Shown: positions 49,387 to 62,932, counted from the stretch's first letter. The stretch is 64,000 nucleotides of DNA from an uncultured Porphyromonadaceae bacterium (GCA_947177035.1 CAMWSS010000002.1:62001-126000), one strand, 5' to 3'. Made by a program: numbers and translations. The notes: a model not told the origin generated them from the sequence alone.

Positions 49387-51369
49387 TTAGATCATGAAGA
49401 AAGCGGTTACGACACCGAGCAGCAGCGCACCGGAGATGTAGACCCATACATAGTACTGCACATTGCCTGACTGGAGCGGGCGGATGGCGATTGACAGACG
49501 CTGAGCGACCCAGGCGAATCCGTCCATTGTTCCGTCGATGATGTGGCGGTCAAACCATGCGATCGGGCGGCAGATGCAGTTGAAGATGATTTTGTGGGTG
49601 ATGAACAGATAGATTTCATCCCAGTAGAAGCGATTGTAGGCGGCGGTCCAGAGCTTGCCGGTGGCTTTGGCCACTCGGTCGGGCAGAGGATTCTCTTTTT
49701 TATACATGAAGGTGGCAAGCGCGATGGCACACACGGCGATTATCACCGAGGGGATGGCCACCGACCAGTCGAGGTGGATGGTGTAAGGAGCGCCGTTCCA
49801 TGTCACCAGATGTCCGAAGGGAATGAATCCGGCCACGCAGCTGACAGCGGCGAGGAAGACCAGCGGAGCGGTCATGACCCACGGCGCGTCGTGCGGCTTA
49901 TGGTGATGGGCCGAGTAGTCGGGTTCGTTCCACCAGAAGATCATGTAGTAGAGGCGGAACATATAGAAAGCGGTCAGAGCGGCCACCATGCTCATCCACG
50001 CGCCCCAGAAGAAGCTGTTTTCATAGGCGGCGGTGAGGATTTCGTCTTTGGAGAAGAATCCTGAGAAGGGAGGTATGCCGGCAATGGCCAGACAGCCGAT
50101 CAGGAAGGTGATGTGGGTTATCGGCATGTATTTGCGGAGGCCGCCCATTGCAGTGTAGTCATTGGAGTGCACGGCATGGATCAGAGCGCCGGCGCCAAGG
50201 AAGAGCAGGGCTTTGAACATTGCGTGGGTGAACAGATGGAACATGCTTGCCATGTAGCCCATGCCATGGTGTATGTCGGGGCGGGCAACGCCGAGAGCCA
50301 CCATCATGAAAGCGATCTGCGAGATGGTCGAGAATGCGAGCACGCGCTTGATGTCGACCTGAGTGCAGGCCACCACTGCGGCATAGAACGCTGTTATGGC
50401 GCCGACCACGGTGACGAATGTCAGAGCCGAGAAGTCGTCAAGCAGGAAGAGCGGGAAGAGTCGGGCCACAAGGTAGACACCGGCCACGACCATCGTTGCG
50501 GCGTGGATCAGGGCGCTGACGGGAGTCGGGCCTTCCATTGCGTCGGGCAGCCAGATGTGGAGCGGCATCATCGCGCTCTTGCCCATTCCGCCCATGAAGA
50601 TGAGCACCAGAGCCCAGCTGAAGAGCGAGCAGCCCATGAAGGTGGCGCCGCCGAATGACGAGAAGGCGCTGAAAGCCGTGGTCTCGCTGATGGCATATGA
50701 GCCATTGGCGGTGGCAGCCGAGGTGAGTTCAGTGAAGTTGAAGGTGCCGGTGTAGTAGCTCAGCACAAGGATGCCGATGAGGAATCCGAGGTCGGCGAAG
50801 CGGGTGACGATAAATGCTTTTTTGGAAGCCGACACCGCGCTGTGGCGCTGATAGTAGAATCCGATGAGCAGGAATGAGGAAGCGCCCACAAGCTCCCAGA
50901 AGATATACATCTGGAAAATGTTGGTCGCAACCACCAGGCCGAGCATCGAGAAGCTGAAGAGCTGCAGGAAGGCATAGTAGCGCTGGAAACCTCTCTCGCC
51001 TTCCATATAGCCCATCGAATAAAGGTGGACGCAGAAGGAGATGGTGGGAATGACCACAAGCATCATTGCGGAGATTGGATCAAGCAGGAATCCGATGCGG
51101 ATGACGAGTTTATCGTAGAACTGCAGCCAGTCCTGGTTGAAGACTATGTACTGGAGGCGGTTGACACCGTCGGTGAACGCCTCGTTGCCGCTGAAGAAAT
51201 AGGTGAACGCGGTGAAATATGAAAGGATGAGCACAGTGCCCATGCCACACACGCCGAGCCAGCCTGCGGCCTTGTGGCTCATTTTGGGTCCGAGCAGTCC
51301 GAGCACCAGAAACATGGTGAGCGGCAGAGCAAGGATCAGCAAAGGAATAGTCGGATTTATGGGAGTCAT
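49387..51369 (-). CDS. nuoL: NADH-quinone oxidoreductase subunit L
   Basis: 660 residues, the distal antiporter-like subunit with the long lateral helix. Motifs include FWELVGASSFLLIGFYYQRH, MMPLHIWLPDAMEGPTPVSA, FSTISQIAFMMVALG and AGIPPFSGFFSKDEIL. The C-terminal part is the coupling helix and anchor. It starts 10 bases after nuoK. Confidence 0.96.
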   Translation of the reverse strand: MTPINPTIPLLILALPLTMFLVLGLLGPKMSHKAAGWLGVCGMGTVLILSYFTAFTYFFSGNEAFTDGVNRLQYIVFNQDWLQFYDKLVIRIGFLLDPISAMMLVVIPTISFCVHLYSMGYMEGERGFQRYYAFLQLFSFSMLGLVVATNIFQMYIFWELVGASSFLLIGFYYQRHSAVSASKKAFIVTRFADLGFLIGILVLSYYTGTFNFTELTSAATANGSYAISETTAFSAFSSFGGATFMGCSLFSWALVLIFMGGMGKSAMMPLHIWLPDAMEGPTPVSALIHAATMVVAGVYLVARLFPLFLLDDFSALTFVTVVGAITAFYAAVVACTQVDIKRVLAFSTISQIAFMMVALGVARPDIHHGMGYMASMFHLFTHAMFKALLFLGAGALIHAVHSNDYTAMGGLRKYMPITHITFLIGCLAIAGIPPFSGFFSKDEILTAAYENSFFWGAWMSMVAALTAFYMFRLYYMIFWWNEPDYSAHHHKPHDAPWVMTAPLVFLAAVSCVAGFIPFGHLVTWNGAPYTIHLDWSVAIPSVIIAVCAIALATFMYKKENPLPDRVAKATGKLWTAAYNRFYWDEIYLFITHKIIFNCICRPIAWFDRHIIDGTMDGFAWVAQRLSIAIRPLQSGNVQYYVWVYISGALLLGVVTAFFMI

Positions 51370-51379
51370 GGTGATGAAC

Positions 51380-51691
51380 TTAGCCTTTGAGTTTGTTGGT
51401 GTCGCGCACGTCGATGTTCTTGGTGGCGCGATAGAGGTTGATTATGATGGCGATTGCCAGGGCGGTTTCGGCTGCGGCGATCGCTATGGCAAAGAGGGTG
51501 AAGAACATGCCTTCGTGTCCGTCGGGATACAGATAGCGGTTAAACACCACAAAGTTGATGTCGATGGAGTTGAGCATCAGCTCCAGCGAGATCAGGATGG
51601 CGATCATATTCTTGCGCGTCAGGAATCCATAGACTCCGCAGCAGAACATGATCAAGCTCGGTATCAGATAGTAAAGAAGTTTTATTTCCAT
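51380..51691 (-). CDS. nuoK: NADH-quinone oxidoreductase subunit K
   Basis: 103 residues with three membrane helices (MrpC-like). The buried Glu residues of the proton path lie in LISLELMLNSIDIN and AAAETALAIAIIINLY. It follows nuoJ after 25 bases. Confidence 0.96.
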   Translation of the reverse strand: MEIKLLYYLIPSLIMFCCGVYGFLTRKNMIAILISLELMLNSIDINFVVFNRYLYPDGHEGMFFTLFAIAIAAAETALAIAIIINLYRATKNIDVRDTNKLKG

Positions 51692-51716
51692 AAGATTACG
51701 AGTGTATTAGCGGGGT

Positions 51717-52217
51717 TTAACGACGTCGGGCGACAACCACGCCTCCGATTATACAGGCAAGCAACAGCACGCTGACAGCTTCAAACGGAAGCATATAACC
51801 GCCACGCGATGTCGAGAGCATGTCGGCGCCAAGCTGCTGCATGGTGTAGAAGCCGGTTTCGGGCTGCGGCACCAGCAGCTGGGAGCAGCGGCTGATCAGC
51901 ACCCATCCGAACACGGCGGCCACGGCCGCGGCAGTGAGAATGCCCAGTCCGCGACGGCGTGATTCAAGACGCTCGCCGGCTTCGCCGGGACGTGATGTCA
52001 GCAGAATCGAGAACACGAACAACACCACGATGCCGCCGGCATAGACGGCAATCTGCACGGCGCCGAGAAATTCATAATCCATCATGAAATAGACTATGGC
52101 AGTGGCAAACAGGGTGAAGAGCAGATAGGTGGCGGAGCGCAGGATGCGACGCGCGGTCACGGTGAGAACCGAGAAGATGATAATCGCCAGAGCGACTACG
52201 ACAAACAGAATTTCCAT
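51717..52217 (-). CDS. nuoJ: NADH-quinone oxidoreductase subunit J
   Basis: 166 residues, hydrophobic, with the conserved YFMMDYEFLGAVQIAVYAGG segment around the Gly/Tyr-rich third helix used in quinone-coupled movement. It begins 23 bases after nuoI, in the order I-J-K-L-M-N. Confidence 0.95.
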   Translation of the reverse strand: MEILFVVVALAIIIFSVLTVTARRILRSATYLLFTLFATAIVYFMMDYEFLGAVQIAVYAGGIVVLFVFSILLTSRPGEAGERLESRRRGLGILTAAAVAAVFGWVLISRCSQLLVPQPETGFYTMQQLGADMLSTSRGGYMLPFEAVSVLLLACIIGGVVVARRR

Positions 52218-52240
52218 AGTTTTTTGATCTCCTCTGTGAA

Positions 52241-52753
52241 TTAGTTCTTAGATTCTGGTTTGGGTTCCGTGGCAACCGGGGCGGCAGGCACCGGGTCTGG
52301 CACGTCGGGCAGATAGTTGAGTTTTTTCACCAGCAGTTCGCGGGTGAAGACAGCCTGCTCGAAGTCATTGGAGAATTCAATGGCTCCCGTGGGGCAAGAA
52401 GTGACGCAGAGCTGGCAGAAGGTGCACGATCCGAGATCATAGCGATAGTCGACCAGTTTCTTTTTCTTCTTGCCGTCAGGGGTGTCGACCATCTTGCCCT
52501 CGATGGTGATTGTGCCATTGGGGCAATTGCGTTGACACATACCGCACGCAATGCATTTGTGGCGGCCTTCGGCGTCGTACTTCAGTGTGAGAATAGCACG
52601 GAAACGCTTGGGGATCTGCATCGTACTGCGATTCTCGGGATAACGTTCCGTCACTTTGGGGGTCAGAAACTCCTTGCCGGTGACCTGCATGCCCTTGATA
52701 AGCGATACCAGTCCGGATCCGAGGCCTGAGAAATAGTCTTTTACACTACCCAT
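52241..52753 (-). CDS. nuoI: NADH-quinone oxidoreductase subunit I, 2x[4Fe-4S] ferredoxin type
   Basis: 170 residues. Two classical clusters are visible: CIACGMCQRNCP and CTFCQLCVTSCP. It passes electrons to NuoB. Its N-terminal helix (GLGSGLVSLIKGMQVTGKEF) docks on the membrane arm, and a Pro-rich tail is present (PDVPDPVPAAPVATEPKP). It follows atpG after 44 bases without promoter or terminator, so the complex I genes resume here after the ATP synthase block. Confidence 0.96.
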   Translation of the reverse strand: MGSVKDYFSGLGSGLVSLIKGMQVTGKEFLTPKVTERYPENRSTMQIPKRFRAILTLKYDAEGRHKCIACGMCQRNCPNGTITIEGKMVDTPDGKKKKKLVDYRYDLGSCTFCQLCVTSCPTGAIEFSNDFEQAVFTRELLVKKLNYLPDVPDPVPAAPVATEPKPESKN

Positions 52754-52797
52754 AGTGGTTTTGTGAGTGATTTATGCTGTTGTTTATTATTTCAATT

Positions 52798-53682
52798 TTA
52801 TCTGACCTGTCCGCCAAGAATATCAAGCAGTTCGTTAGTGATGCTCTGCTGGCGCAGCTTGTTGTATTCCAGACTGAGCTGTTCGAGCAGTTTCTTGGCA
52901 TTGTCGTTGGCGCTCTGCATGGCCATTACACGGGCAGCCTGCTCCGAGGCGCGGTTTTCGCAGAATATTTCCTGAACAGAACTCAGCACCATCAGCGGCA
53001 GGGCTGAGCGGAAAATGGTTTCGGCATCCGGTTCAAAGATGTATGGACGGCTGGACGCCGATTTTTCCGCATTGGCGAAATTCGTCGGAAGCACAGGCAG
53101 GATCTGTTGTGCTTTCAGACGCTGTCGGCTCACGCTCTGATAGCTCATGTAGATGAAGTCGACCCGGTCAGTGAGGCCGCCGAGGAAATCGGCGCTAAGC
53201 TTGCCGACAAACTCTTTGACATCGGAGTCGGAGCTTTTGGAGTTGACTCCGCATTCTTGAGCCACATCGACACCCTGCATGGCAAGGCGGCGGCAGGCTT
53301 TCAGCATTTTGCTGCCGACCGGATAGACCGTAACAGGCAGTCTGTCGTCGCCGAGTTCAGAACGAAGAGCGTCGATATGCGCTATCAGCTGTTTGAAAAT
53401 ATTGACATTATAGGCTCCGCACAGGCCATCGTCACTGCCGAGAACCACCACATAGGCGCGCTTCACTTCGCGCGCGTCAGTTAACGGGGAGGTGAATTCA
53501 GCATCGGCCTGCAAGAGATTTCCTATAATATTCTCCAGCTGTGTGCGGAAAGGGAGCAGACGCCTGATGGCACCTTCGGCCTTGTGCATCTTGGCCGAAG
53601 AAATCATCTTCATGGCTCCGGTGATTTTTTCAGAGGAGCCGACCGATCCGATTCGTCCTTTTAATTCTCGAAGTGTGGCCAT
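52798..53682 (-). CDS. atpG: ATP synthase gamma subunit
   Basis: 294 residues forming the central shaft. The family N terminus (MATLRELKGRIGSVGSSEKI) and C terminus (YNKLRQQSITNELLDILGG) are both intact. It is the last of eight atp genes, six bases after atpA, and is followed by nuoI. Confidence 0.96.
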   Translation of the reverse strand: MATLRELKGRIGSVGSSEKITGAMKMISSAKMHKAEGAIRRLLPFRTQLENIIGNLLQADAEFTSPLTDAREVKRAYVVVLGSDDGLCGAYNVNIFKQLIAHIDALRSELGDDRLPVTVYPVGSKMLKACRRLAMQGVDVAQECGVNSKSSDSDVKEFVGKLSADFLGGLTDRVDFIYMSYQSVSRQRLKAQQILPVLPTNFANAEKSASSRPYIFEPDAETIFRSALPLMVLSSVQEIFCENRASEQAARVMAMQSANDNAKKLLEQLSLEYNKLRQQSITNELLDILGGQVR

Positions 53683-53688
53683 GCGTGA

Positions 53689-55269
53689 TTATTTTCTTGC
53701 GAATTGTGCTGCGGTTTCAGATGCGACTCTGGCCAGAATGCCTGTCACTTCCTCGGTCAACTGGCCACCACGTATGACATCAAGCACGTCGGCCTGATGG
53801 TTGGCGCGCAGAGAGCGGAGGAACTGGGTCTGGAATTCAGCCACATTTTCCATCGGCACTGATTCAAGCAGTCCGTTGGTGCCGCAATAGATCACAGCCA
53901 CCTGCTCTTCGACAGACCAGGGCTGGTATTGCGGCTGAATGAGAAGGCGCTCGTTTTTACGGCCTTTGTCGATGACACGGGCTGTTACGGCATCCATGTC
54001 GCCGCCGAATTTGGTGAACGATTCAAGTTCGCGGAACTGTGCCTGGTCGATCTTGAGCGTACCGGCCACTTTTTTCATCGGCTTGATCTGAGCGTTGCCG
54101 CCGACGCGGCTCACCGAGATGCCGACATTGATGGCCGGACGGATGCCGCGGTTGAACAGCGCGGTTTCCAGGAAGATCTGTCCGTCGGTGATCGAGATCA
54201 CGTTTGTCGGGATGTAGGCTGAAACGTCGCCGGCCTGAGTCTCGATGATCGGCAGGGCTGTGAGCGAACCTCCGCCTTTGACAATGGGTCTGAGGGCTTC
54301 AGGCAGGTCGTTCATGCGCGAGGCCACTTCCTGGTTGTCGATGATGCGGGCGGCGCGTTCAAGCAGGCGCGAATGGAGATAGAAGATATCGCCGGGATAT
54401 GCTTCGCGGCCCGAAGGGCGCTTCAGAATGAGCGAGATTTCACGATAGCTGACGGCCTGCTTCGACAGATCATCGTAAACGATGAGGGCGTCGCGGCCGG
54501 TGTCGCGGAAGTATTCGCCGATGGCCACTCCCGCAAATGGCGAGTAGTAGCGCATGGCAGCGGAGTCAGACGCCGATGCGGCCACAACCACAGTATAGTC
54601 CATGGCGCCGTTGCGGCGCAGAGTTTCGACCGTGGCGGCGATTGACGATGCTTTCTGTCCGATTGCCACATATATGCAATAGACAGGTTTGCCGGCTTTG
54701 AAATTGTCGCGCTGATTGATGATTGTGTCAATGGCGATGGCGGTTTTGCCGATCTGTCGGTCACCGATGATCAACTCACGCTGACCACGGCCGATCGGCA
54801 CCATCGAGTCAACGGCCTTGATTCCGGTCTGCAGCGGAGTTTTTACCGGCTGGCGGAAAATAACGCCGGGCGCCTTGCGTTCAAGCGGCAGATTGATCAG
54901 TGATCCTTCGATCGGTCCACGACCGTCGACCGGCTCACCGAGCACGTTGATGACGCGTCCAAGCAAACCTTCGCCCACAGGAATGGATGCGATTTCGCCG
55001 GTGCGGCGCACCTTCATGCCTTCGGTGACGCGATTGACGTTATTTAGCAGAATGACTCCGACGTTGCTCTCTTCAAGATTAAGGGCCACGCCCTTTACTC
55101 CGTTTTCAAACTCAACGAGTTCGTTGGCACGGACATTGTCGAGGCCATAGACGTGGGCCACGCCGTCGCCCACTTCCAGCACAGAGCCGATTTCTTCAAA
55201 AGAGACCTTGCGGTTGACATTTTCAAGCTGCTGTTTAAGAACTTGAGATATTTCGCTTGGATTGATCAT
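53689..55269 (-). CDS. atpA: ATP synthase alpha subunit
   Basis: 526 residues from the ATG at 55269 ([14 protein letters not shown]). A TTG four codons upstream is possible but overlaps atpH. The nucleotide-binding P-loop reads GDRQIGKTA, and [21 protein letters not shown] and [16 protein letters not shown] are typical. It provides the non-catalytic sites of F1. Confidence 0.96.
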   Translation of the reverse strand: MINPSEISQVLKQQLENVNRKVSFEEIGSVLEVGDGVAHVYGLDNVRANELVEFENGVKGVALNLEESNVGVILLNNVNRVTEGMKVRRTGEIASIPVGEGLLGRVINVLGEPVDGRGPIEGSLINLPLERKAPGVIFRQPVKTPLQTGIKAVDSMVPIGRGQRELIIGDRQIGKTAIAIDTIINQRDNFKAGKPVYCIYVAIGQKASSIAATVETLRRNGAMDYTVVVAASASDSAAMRYYSPFAGVAIGEYFRDTGRDALIVYDDLSKQAVSYREISLILKRPSGREAYPGDIFYLHSRLLERAARIIDNQEVASRMNDLPEALRPIVKGGGSLTALPIIETQAGDVSAYIPTNVISITDGQIFLETALFNRGIRPAINVGISVSRVGGNAQIKPMKKVAGTLKIDQAQFRELESFTKFGGDMDAVTARVIDKGRKNERLLIQPQYQPWSVEEQVAVIYCGTNGLLESVPMENVAEFQTQFLRSLRANHQADVLDVIRGGQLTEEVTGILARVASETAAQFARK

Positions 55270-55277
55270 TTGTACAT

Positions 55278-55826
55278 TCAATTGCTAAGGAGTTTTAGCC
55301 TCAGTTGTTTGAGTTCGTTGGCCACCGAAGCGTCAAGACGCTCGTTGTCGACGGCCACAGTAAACCCGCCGATCAAAGCAGAGTCGACGGCCAGTGATAT
55401 CTCGGCTGTCGCCCCGTCGGGCAGGTGTTTGTCCACCAGAGAGTGGATGCGGTTCAGTTCAGTCTGGGCAAGTGGCGCGGCCGAAGTGACGGATACGCTG
55501 TAAATTTGGTGAGCAGTGCGATACAGGGCAATATAGGCCAGAGCGATCCCGCGGAGTGCTCCAAGCCGCTTGTTGACCACGAGCAACTTCAGAAAATCGG
55601 CAAATACATCAGGCTCCAGATCTTCTCCGACAGCAGTGCGGACCAGACCGAGCTTGTCGGCGATCTCCACATGTGGATTGGCCAGCACGGACTGAAGCCG
55701 CGGATTGGCGGCAAAAGCGCTCTCAAGCCGAAGCATCAGCTCATAAAGCGGCGCTTCACACTGCTTTTCACGGGCAAAAAGCAGCAGGGCTTTGGCGTAG
55801 CGGCGGGGAATGAGACCTTGATCCAT
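55278..55826 (-). CDS. atpH: ATP synthase delta subunit
   Basis: 182 residues, the OSCP-like peripheral-stalk cap. An N-terminal helical domain starts [14 protein letters not shown], and the C-terminal part has [20 protein letters not shown]. It directly abuts atpF and lies eight bases before the chosen atpA start. Confidence 0.94.
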   Translation of the reverse strand: MDQGLIPRRYAKALLLFAREKQCEAPLYELMLRLESAFAANPRLQSVLANPHVEIADKLGLVRTAVGEDLEPDVFADFLKLLVVNKRLGALRGIALAYIALYRTAHQIYSVSVTSAAPLAQTELNRIHSLVDKHLPDGATAEISLAVDSALIGGFTVAVDNERLDASVANELKQLRLKLLSN

Positions 55827-56324
55827 TTACTTACCGGGTTCCATTTGGTCAAGAATCGAATCAACAAGCCGGGCCTGTGCGGCAGGATCGGCCAGCTCGG
55901 TGCGTACCACTTTCTGAGCTATATCAAGAGCGAAAGCGCTCACCTCGTTACGGAAACTCTGCTGAGCTTCCTTGCGGGCTTGCTCGATGGCCACTTTTGC
56001 GGCATCCATCTCTTTTTTCGCCTCGCGGGCAGCTTCGGTACGCGCCTCTTCGATGATTTGCGACTTCATTCTGTCGGCCTCGCGCAGGATTTCCGCCTGG
56101 CGGGCACGGGCTTCGTCTTCAAACTTCTCGGCCTGCAGTTTTGCGCTGTCGAGTTGCTCCTTTGCCTGCTGGGCATACAGCACACCTTGATCTATGAGTT
56201 CGGCACGGCTGTCAACTCCCTTCATGATCGCCGGCCATGCAAACTTCCATAGCAGAAAGAAGAGCACGGCAAAGCATACGAACATCCAGAAGACCAGGCC
56301 GAAGTCGGGCGTGAACAGTTCCAT
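55827..56324 (-). CDS. atpF: ATP synthase b subunit
   Basis: 165 residues: one N-terminal membrane helix (FWMFVCFAVLFFLLWKFAWP) and a long charged helix rich in Ala, Glu, Lys and Gln for the peripheral stalk. It is adjacent to atpH with no gap and follows atpE after 58 bases. Confidence 0.95.
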   Translation of the reverse strand: MELFTPDFGLVFWMFVCFAVLFFLLWKFAWPAIMKGVDSRAELIDQGVLYAQQAKEQLDSAKLQAEKFEDEARARQAEILREADRMKSQIIEEARTEAAREAKKEMDAAKVAIEQARKEAQQSFRNEVSAFALDIAQKVVRTELADPAAQARLVDSILDQMEPGK

Positions 56325-56382
56325 TTCAGTGCAAAAGGGTGATTATTTGGTTCAATGATTCGAACGTTGCGGCCAGAAGCTA

Positions 56383-56643
<261 letters not shown>

Positions 56644-56650
56644 TTATAAA

Positions 56651-57730
56651 TTATTTTGCTAATGTTGTTGATTCGGAGTGATGATCATCGTGGCCGCGTT
56701 CCTGGGCCATGGCGATGAAGGTGGTGGAGAGCATGGTGAAGACAAACGCCTGGATGAAGCTGACCAGAACATCGAGCACCAGCATGAAAATGGAGAACAG
56801 AAGGCTCACAACTGTTGTGGCGCCAAGAGCAGCGGCTCCAAAGTCAGCCAGAATAAAGATGATCAGCGTCAGGACTATCACGATCATGTGGCCGCCCATC
56901 ATGTTGGCAAACAGGCGGACTGTCAGTGACGCCGGTTTGGTGAACACGCCGAACACTTCGATAACCTGCATGATGGGAATTGGACATTTCAGCCACATGG
57001 GCACATCAGGCCAGAAGATCTCTTTCCAATAATGTTTCCGACCGAAAAGATTGGTGACAAAAAACGTGAGCAACGCAAGCACCATGGTCACGGCGATATT
57101 GCCGGTGAGATTGGCGCCGCCGGGAAATATGACCATCAGCCCCATCAGGTTCATTATAAATATGAACATGAAAATGGTGAGCAGAAATGGCGCGAAACGG
57201 CGAGCGTCCTGGCCCAGTGTAGGCTTGATCACGCCCGTGTATACAAAGTCAATCAGGCTTTCCACCGCTCCGACAAAGCGGCGCGGCGCCTTGAAGCCAT
57301 GACGCTTGTGCCACCGGGCCACCGGCATGCAGACCGCCAGCACCACTAAAACGGTGATGAAAAGCGCCATCACGTTCTTGGTGATCGACAGATCGATCGG
57401 ACGATATTCAGAACCGTCGGCAAGAATCTGCACGACTTTGCCTTTGTTATCGCCTTCTGCCGGGACATGCCACGTCACATCGCCGTCGGCATAGACCGCA
57501 TGATGGTCGAGATGCGCTGAACTGAAGCAATGCCAGCTGCCGCTCTGATCACACACGATCACAGGAAGCGGCATTCTGTGGTGATGGTCAAAGGGCACTT
57601 CCCAGCCATATCCGTCGCCAAGATGCTCGAAAATGATCTCTTTGGGATCGAAATCGGCAGCTTTGGCCGGAACGGCAAGTGCCGACACCAGCAAAAGAAA
57701 CAATATCGTTATGGCTTTAAGATGCTTCAT
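56651..57730 (-). CDS. atpB: ATP synthase a subunit with large periplasmic N terminus
   Basis: 359 residues. The family core is at the C-terminal end, with the essential Arg in KPASLTVRLFANMMGGHM and the half-channel helices. The first 130 residues are an extension: a signal-like helix (KAITILFLLLVSALAVPAKA) and a His-rich segment (PFDHHHRMP, HLDHHAV). This extension is common in Bacteroidota and Chlorobi and rare elsewhere. The ATG at 57730 leaves one base after the atpC stop; an earlier start would run into atpC. Confidence 0.93.
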   Translation of the reverse strand: MKHLKAITILFLLLVSALAVPAKAADFDPKEIIFEHLGDGYGWEVPFDHHHRMPLPVIVCDQSGSWHCFSSAHLDHHAVYADGDVTWHVPAEGDNKGKVVQILADGSEYRPIDLSITKNVMALFITVLVVLAVCMPVARWHKRHGFKAPRRFVGAVESLIDFVYTGVIKPTLGQDARRFAPFLLTIFMFIFIMNLMGLMVIFPGGANLTGNIAVTMVLALLTFFVTNLFGRKHYWKEIFWPDVPMWLKCPIPIMQVIEVFGVFTKPASLTVRLFANMMGGHMIVIVLTLIIFILADFGAAALGATTVVSLLFSIFMLVLDVLVSFIQAFVFTMLSTTFIAMAQERGHDDHHSESTTLAK

Positions 57731-57731
57731 G

Positions 57732-57968
57732 TCAGTATATGCACACGGAAACAACATCATCAGCCACGTCGACAAGACCGCCGTCGGCTTCGGCCATATG
57801 CTCGGCAGAGTCCTGAGTGCGATACGTGATCACCCCCTTGGCCAGAGTGGACACAAGGGCGGCATGGCGCGGAAGCACAGTGAAACTGCCTTTGGCTCCG
57901 GGAAGAGTCACCGATTCGACCTGTCCTTCAAAGACGATGTCTGTGGCAGAGATTATGCGAAGTGTCAT
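57732..57968 (-). CDS. atpC: ATP synthase epsilon subunit, short form
   Basis: 78 residues: only the beta-sandwich domain (ESVTLPGAKGSFTVLPRHAA) is present. The C-terminal helical pair that inhibits ATP hydrolysis in E. coli and Bacillus is missing. Short epsilon is a feature I associate with this phylum, so I do not call it a truncation. It follows atpD after 24 bases. Confidence 0.93.
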   Translation of the reverse strand: MTLRIISATDIVFEGQVESVTLPGAKGSFTVLPRHAALVSTLAKGVITYRTQDSAEHMAEADGGLVDVADDVVSVCIY

Positions 57969-57992
57969 TTCCGTAGTAATGTGATGAGTATG

Positions 57993-60597
<2,605 letters not shown>

Positions 60598-60629
60598 ATG
60601 ATCCGTGGTAAGATGATTGGACTGAGGGA

Positions 60630-62252
60630 TTAACGGTCAATGTCTGGCACCACATAGTCGAGCGAGCCGCCGATAGTGATAAGGTCGGCGATCTTTTCGC
60701 CGCGAGTGAGATGATCCACCGCTCCGGCCAGACAGAATCCGGGCGAATTGAACTTGACACGCAATGGCTGATTGCCTCCCGCACTTTCAATATAGACACC
60801 GAAAGCGCCGCGGCAGGCTTCGACCTGCTGGAACCAATGGCCTTCAGGGAGCTTGATGATCTTGGGCACCTTGGCGCAGATATCGCCTTCGGGGATCTGA
60901 TCGACGAGCTGGGCGAGAATGCGGCAGCTTTGCTCCATTTCCGAGATGCGGGCCTTGAAGCGGGCCATGGAGTCACCTTCGTGGCGCACCACTTCATCAA
61001 ACTGCAGTTCGGAGTAGATGCCGTAAGGATGACGTTTGCGGATGTCGCAGGCCCAGCCGGAAGCGCGTCCGGTAGGACCAGTGCAGTTATAGTCTTTGGC
61101 GTCGGCTTCGGAGAGCACACCCACTCCATCCATTCGGTTGTGGGCGATGACGTTGCCGGTAAACACCTTGTTGTATTCCTTGATAGCCTTGGGCATGATC
61201 TCGAGCAACTTCTTCACATCGGCCTGGAAATTGGGGTCGAGGTCGGCGATCACGCCGCCGATGCAGTTGTAGTTGAAAGTCATGCGTGCGCCGGTGGTGC
61301 GCTCCAGAATGTCGAGAATGGTCTCGCGCTCACGCAGCGGATAGAACAGCATGGTGGTCGCGCCAAGGTCCATGCAGAAAGTTCCGATGGCCAGCAGGTG
61401 TGAGCTTATACGCATCAGCTCGTCCATCATCACGCGGATCACCTGTGCGCGGCGGGGCACTTCGAGATTCAGAGCCTTCTCGACGCAGAGACAGAGAGCG
61501 TGACGGTTGATCATTGCGCTCAGATAGTCCAGACGGTCAGTGAAATGGAGAGTCTGCGGATAGGTCAGTCCTTCACAGAGTTTCTCGATGCCGCGGTGGA
61601 TGTAACCCAGATAGAGATCGATCTTTGTGATGGTCTCGCCGTCAACGGCGGTGCGCAGGCGGAGCACACCGTGAGTGGCCGGGTGCTGCGGGCCGATGTT
61701 GACCACAAACTGCTCGGGCGAGAAGATTTCCACTTTGCGCTTCTCGATTTTGCCGGGAGCGGTCTCCACGTAACTTACAGTCACGTCGTCGACCTTCTCA
61801 TGGTCAAGACGCACGGGGTTCACCTCGGGGTTTGCGTCATAGTCCTTGCGGAAGGGGAAACCCACCCAGTCATTGCGCAGGAACAAGCGGCGCATATCGG
61901 GGTGGTTTATGAAGATAATTCCGTAAAAGTCATAGACTTCACGTTCATATATACCGGCCACGGCATAGAGGTCGGTTATTGAATGAAGCATCGGTTTGAC
62001 GCGATCAGCAGTGGTGACCTTCACTCTGACCACCTCCCAAGTCGAGGTATTTGTCAGATAGTACACCACTCCGAGCAGATCGCCCCAGTCCATGCCGATG
62101 AGGGCTGTGAGATTGTCGAAGCCGAGTTCGTTTTTCAGCGTCGTTGCAAGCGAGTGCCATTTGGCGTCGGGCACGTTAAGCTCGAGAGTTTCGCCATTGA
62201 CGATTTCCGCTTCCGGAAACTTCTCGGCCACAATTGCCTGTAAATTGGCCAT
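60630..62252 (-). CDS. nuoCD: NADH-quinone oxidoreductase fused subunits C and D
   Basis: 540 residues. Residues 1-150 are the NuoC (30-kDa) part ([20 protein letters not shown]). From about 165 on comes the NuoD (49-kDa) part with the quinone-site motif [15 protein letters not shown], then [15 protein letters not shown] and the closing VVPDIDR. C-D fusion also occurs in E. coli. The gap to nuoB is 71 bases. Confidence 0.96.
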   Translation of the reverse strand: MANLQAIVAEKFPEAEIVNGETLELNVPDAKWHSLATTLKNELGFDNLTALIGMDWGDLLGVVYYLTNTSTWEVVRVKVTTADRVKPMLHSITDLYAVAGIYEREVYDFYGIIFINHPDMRRLFLRNDWVGFPFRKDYDANPEVNPVRLDHEKVDDVTVSYVETAPGKIEKRKVEIFSPEQFVVNIGPQHPATHGVLRLRTAVDGETITKIDLYLGYIHRGIEKLCEGLTYPQTLHFTDRLDYLSAMINRHALCLCVEKALNLEVPRRAQVIRVMMDELMRISSHLLAIGTFCMDLGATTMLFYPLRERETILDILERTTGARMTFNYNCIGGVIADLDPNFQADVKKLLEIMPKAIKEYNKVFTGNVIAHNRMDGVGVLSEADAKDYNCTGPTGRASGWACDIRKRHPYGIYSELQFDEVVRHEGDSMARFKARISEMEQSCRILAQLVDQIPEGDICAKVPKIIKLPEGHWFQQVEACRGAFGVYIESAGGNQPLRVKFNSPGFCLAGAVDHLTRGEKIADLITIGGSLDYVVPDIDR

Positions 62253-62323
62253 AAAGGAAAGCTGTATTATAATATATAATGTGTTGTTCGTCGGGGTTAA
62301 CTATCACAGGTGCGATGATCCGG

Positions 62324-62932
62324 TCAGTCGGCCATCTTGTCGAGCGGGTGGTTTTTCAGGAAATCCTGCTGCTTCTCCTGACGGTTCACTCCGCCAAAGA
62401 AACGCTCGACCTTGATCTTGCGCGACAGCTGCATGATGGCATAGATCATCGCTTCGGGACGGGGCGGACAACCCGGGCAATAGACGTCGACGGGGATAAT
62501 CTCGCCCACGCCCTTGACCACATGATAGGAGTGGCGGAACGGGCCACCCGAAATGGCGCAACCGCCGGTGGCGATCACATATTTAGGCTCGGCGAGCTGA
62601 TCGTAAAGTCGGCGCACAACCGGAGCCATACGGTGCACGATGGTTCCGGCCACCATCATGAAGTCGGCCTGGCGGGGCGACGAACGCGCCACTTCCCAGC
62701 CGAAACGGGCCATATCATAGCGGGCGGCGCCAAGCGAAATGAATTCAATGCCGCAGCAGCTGGTGGCAAATGTCAGAGGCCAGATGGAGTTCGAGCGACC
62801 CCAGTTGATGAGCTTGTCAAGCGAACCGACAACGACGTTCACGCCGTTGGCCTTCAGTTCGTTGACCATGCCCTCGATATATTCGTTGTCTTTCCAGTCC
62901 CCGTAGGGCATCGACTTTGTTGTCACTTCCAT
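62324..62932 (-). CDS. nuoB: NADH-quinone oxidoreductase subunit B
   Basis: 202 residues holding cluster N2, the last iron-sulfur centre before quinone. The ligands are visible in ATSCCGIEF, TGGCAISGG and CPGCPPRPEAMI. Its start overlaps nuoA by ten bases. Confidence 0.97.
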   Translation of the reverse strand: MEVTTKSMPYGDWKDNEYIEGMVNELKANGVNVVVGSLDKLINWGRSNSIWPLTFATSCCGIEFISLGAARYDMARFGWEVARSSPRQADFMMVAGTIVHRMAPVVRRLYDQLAEPKYVIATGGCAISGGPFRHSYHVVKGVGEIIPVDVYCPGCPPRPEAMIYAIMQLSRKIKVERFFGGVNRQEKQQDFLKNHPLDKMAD

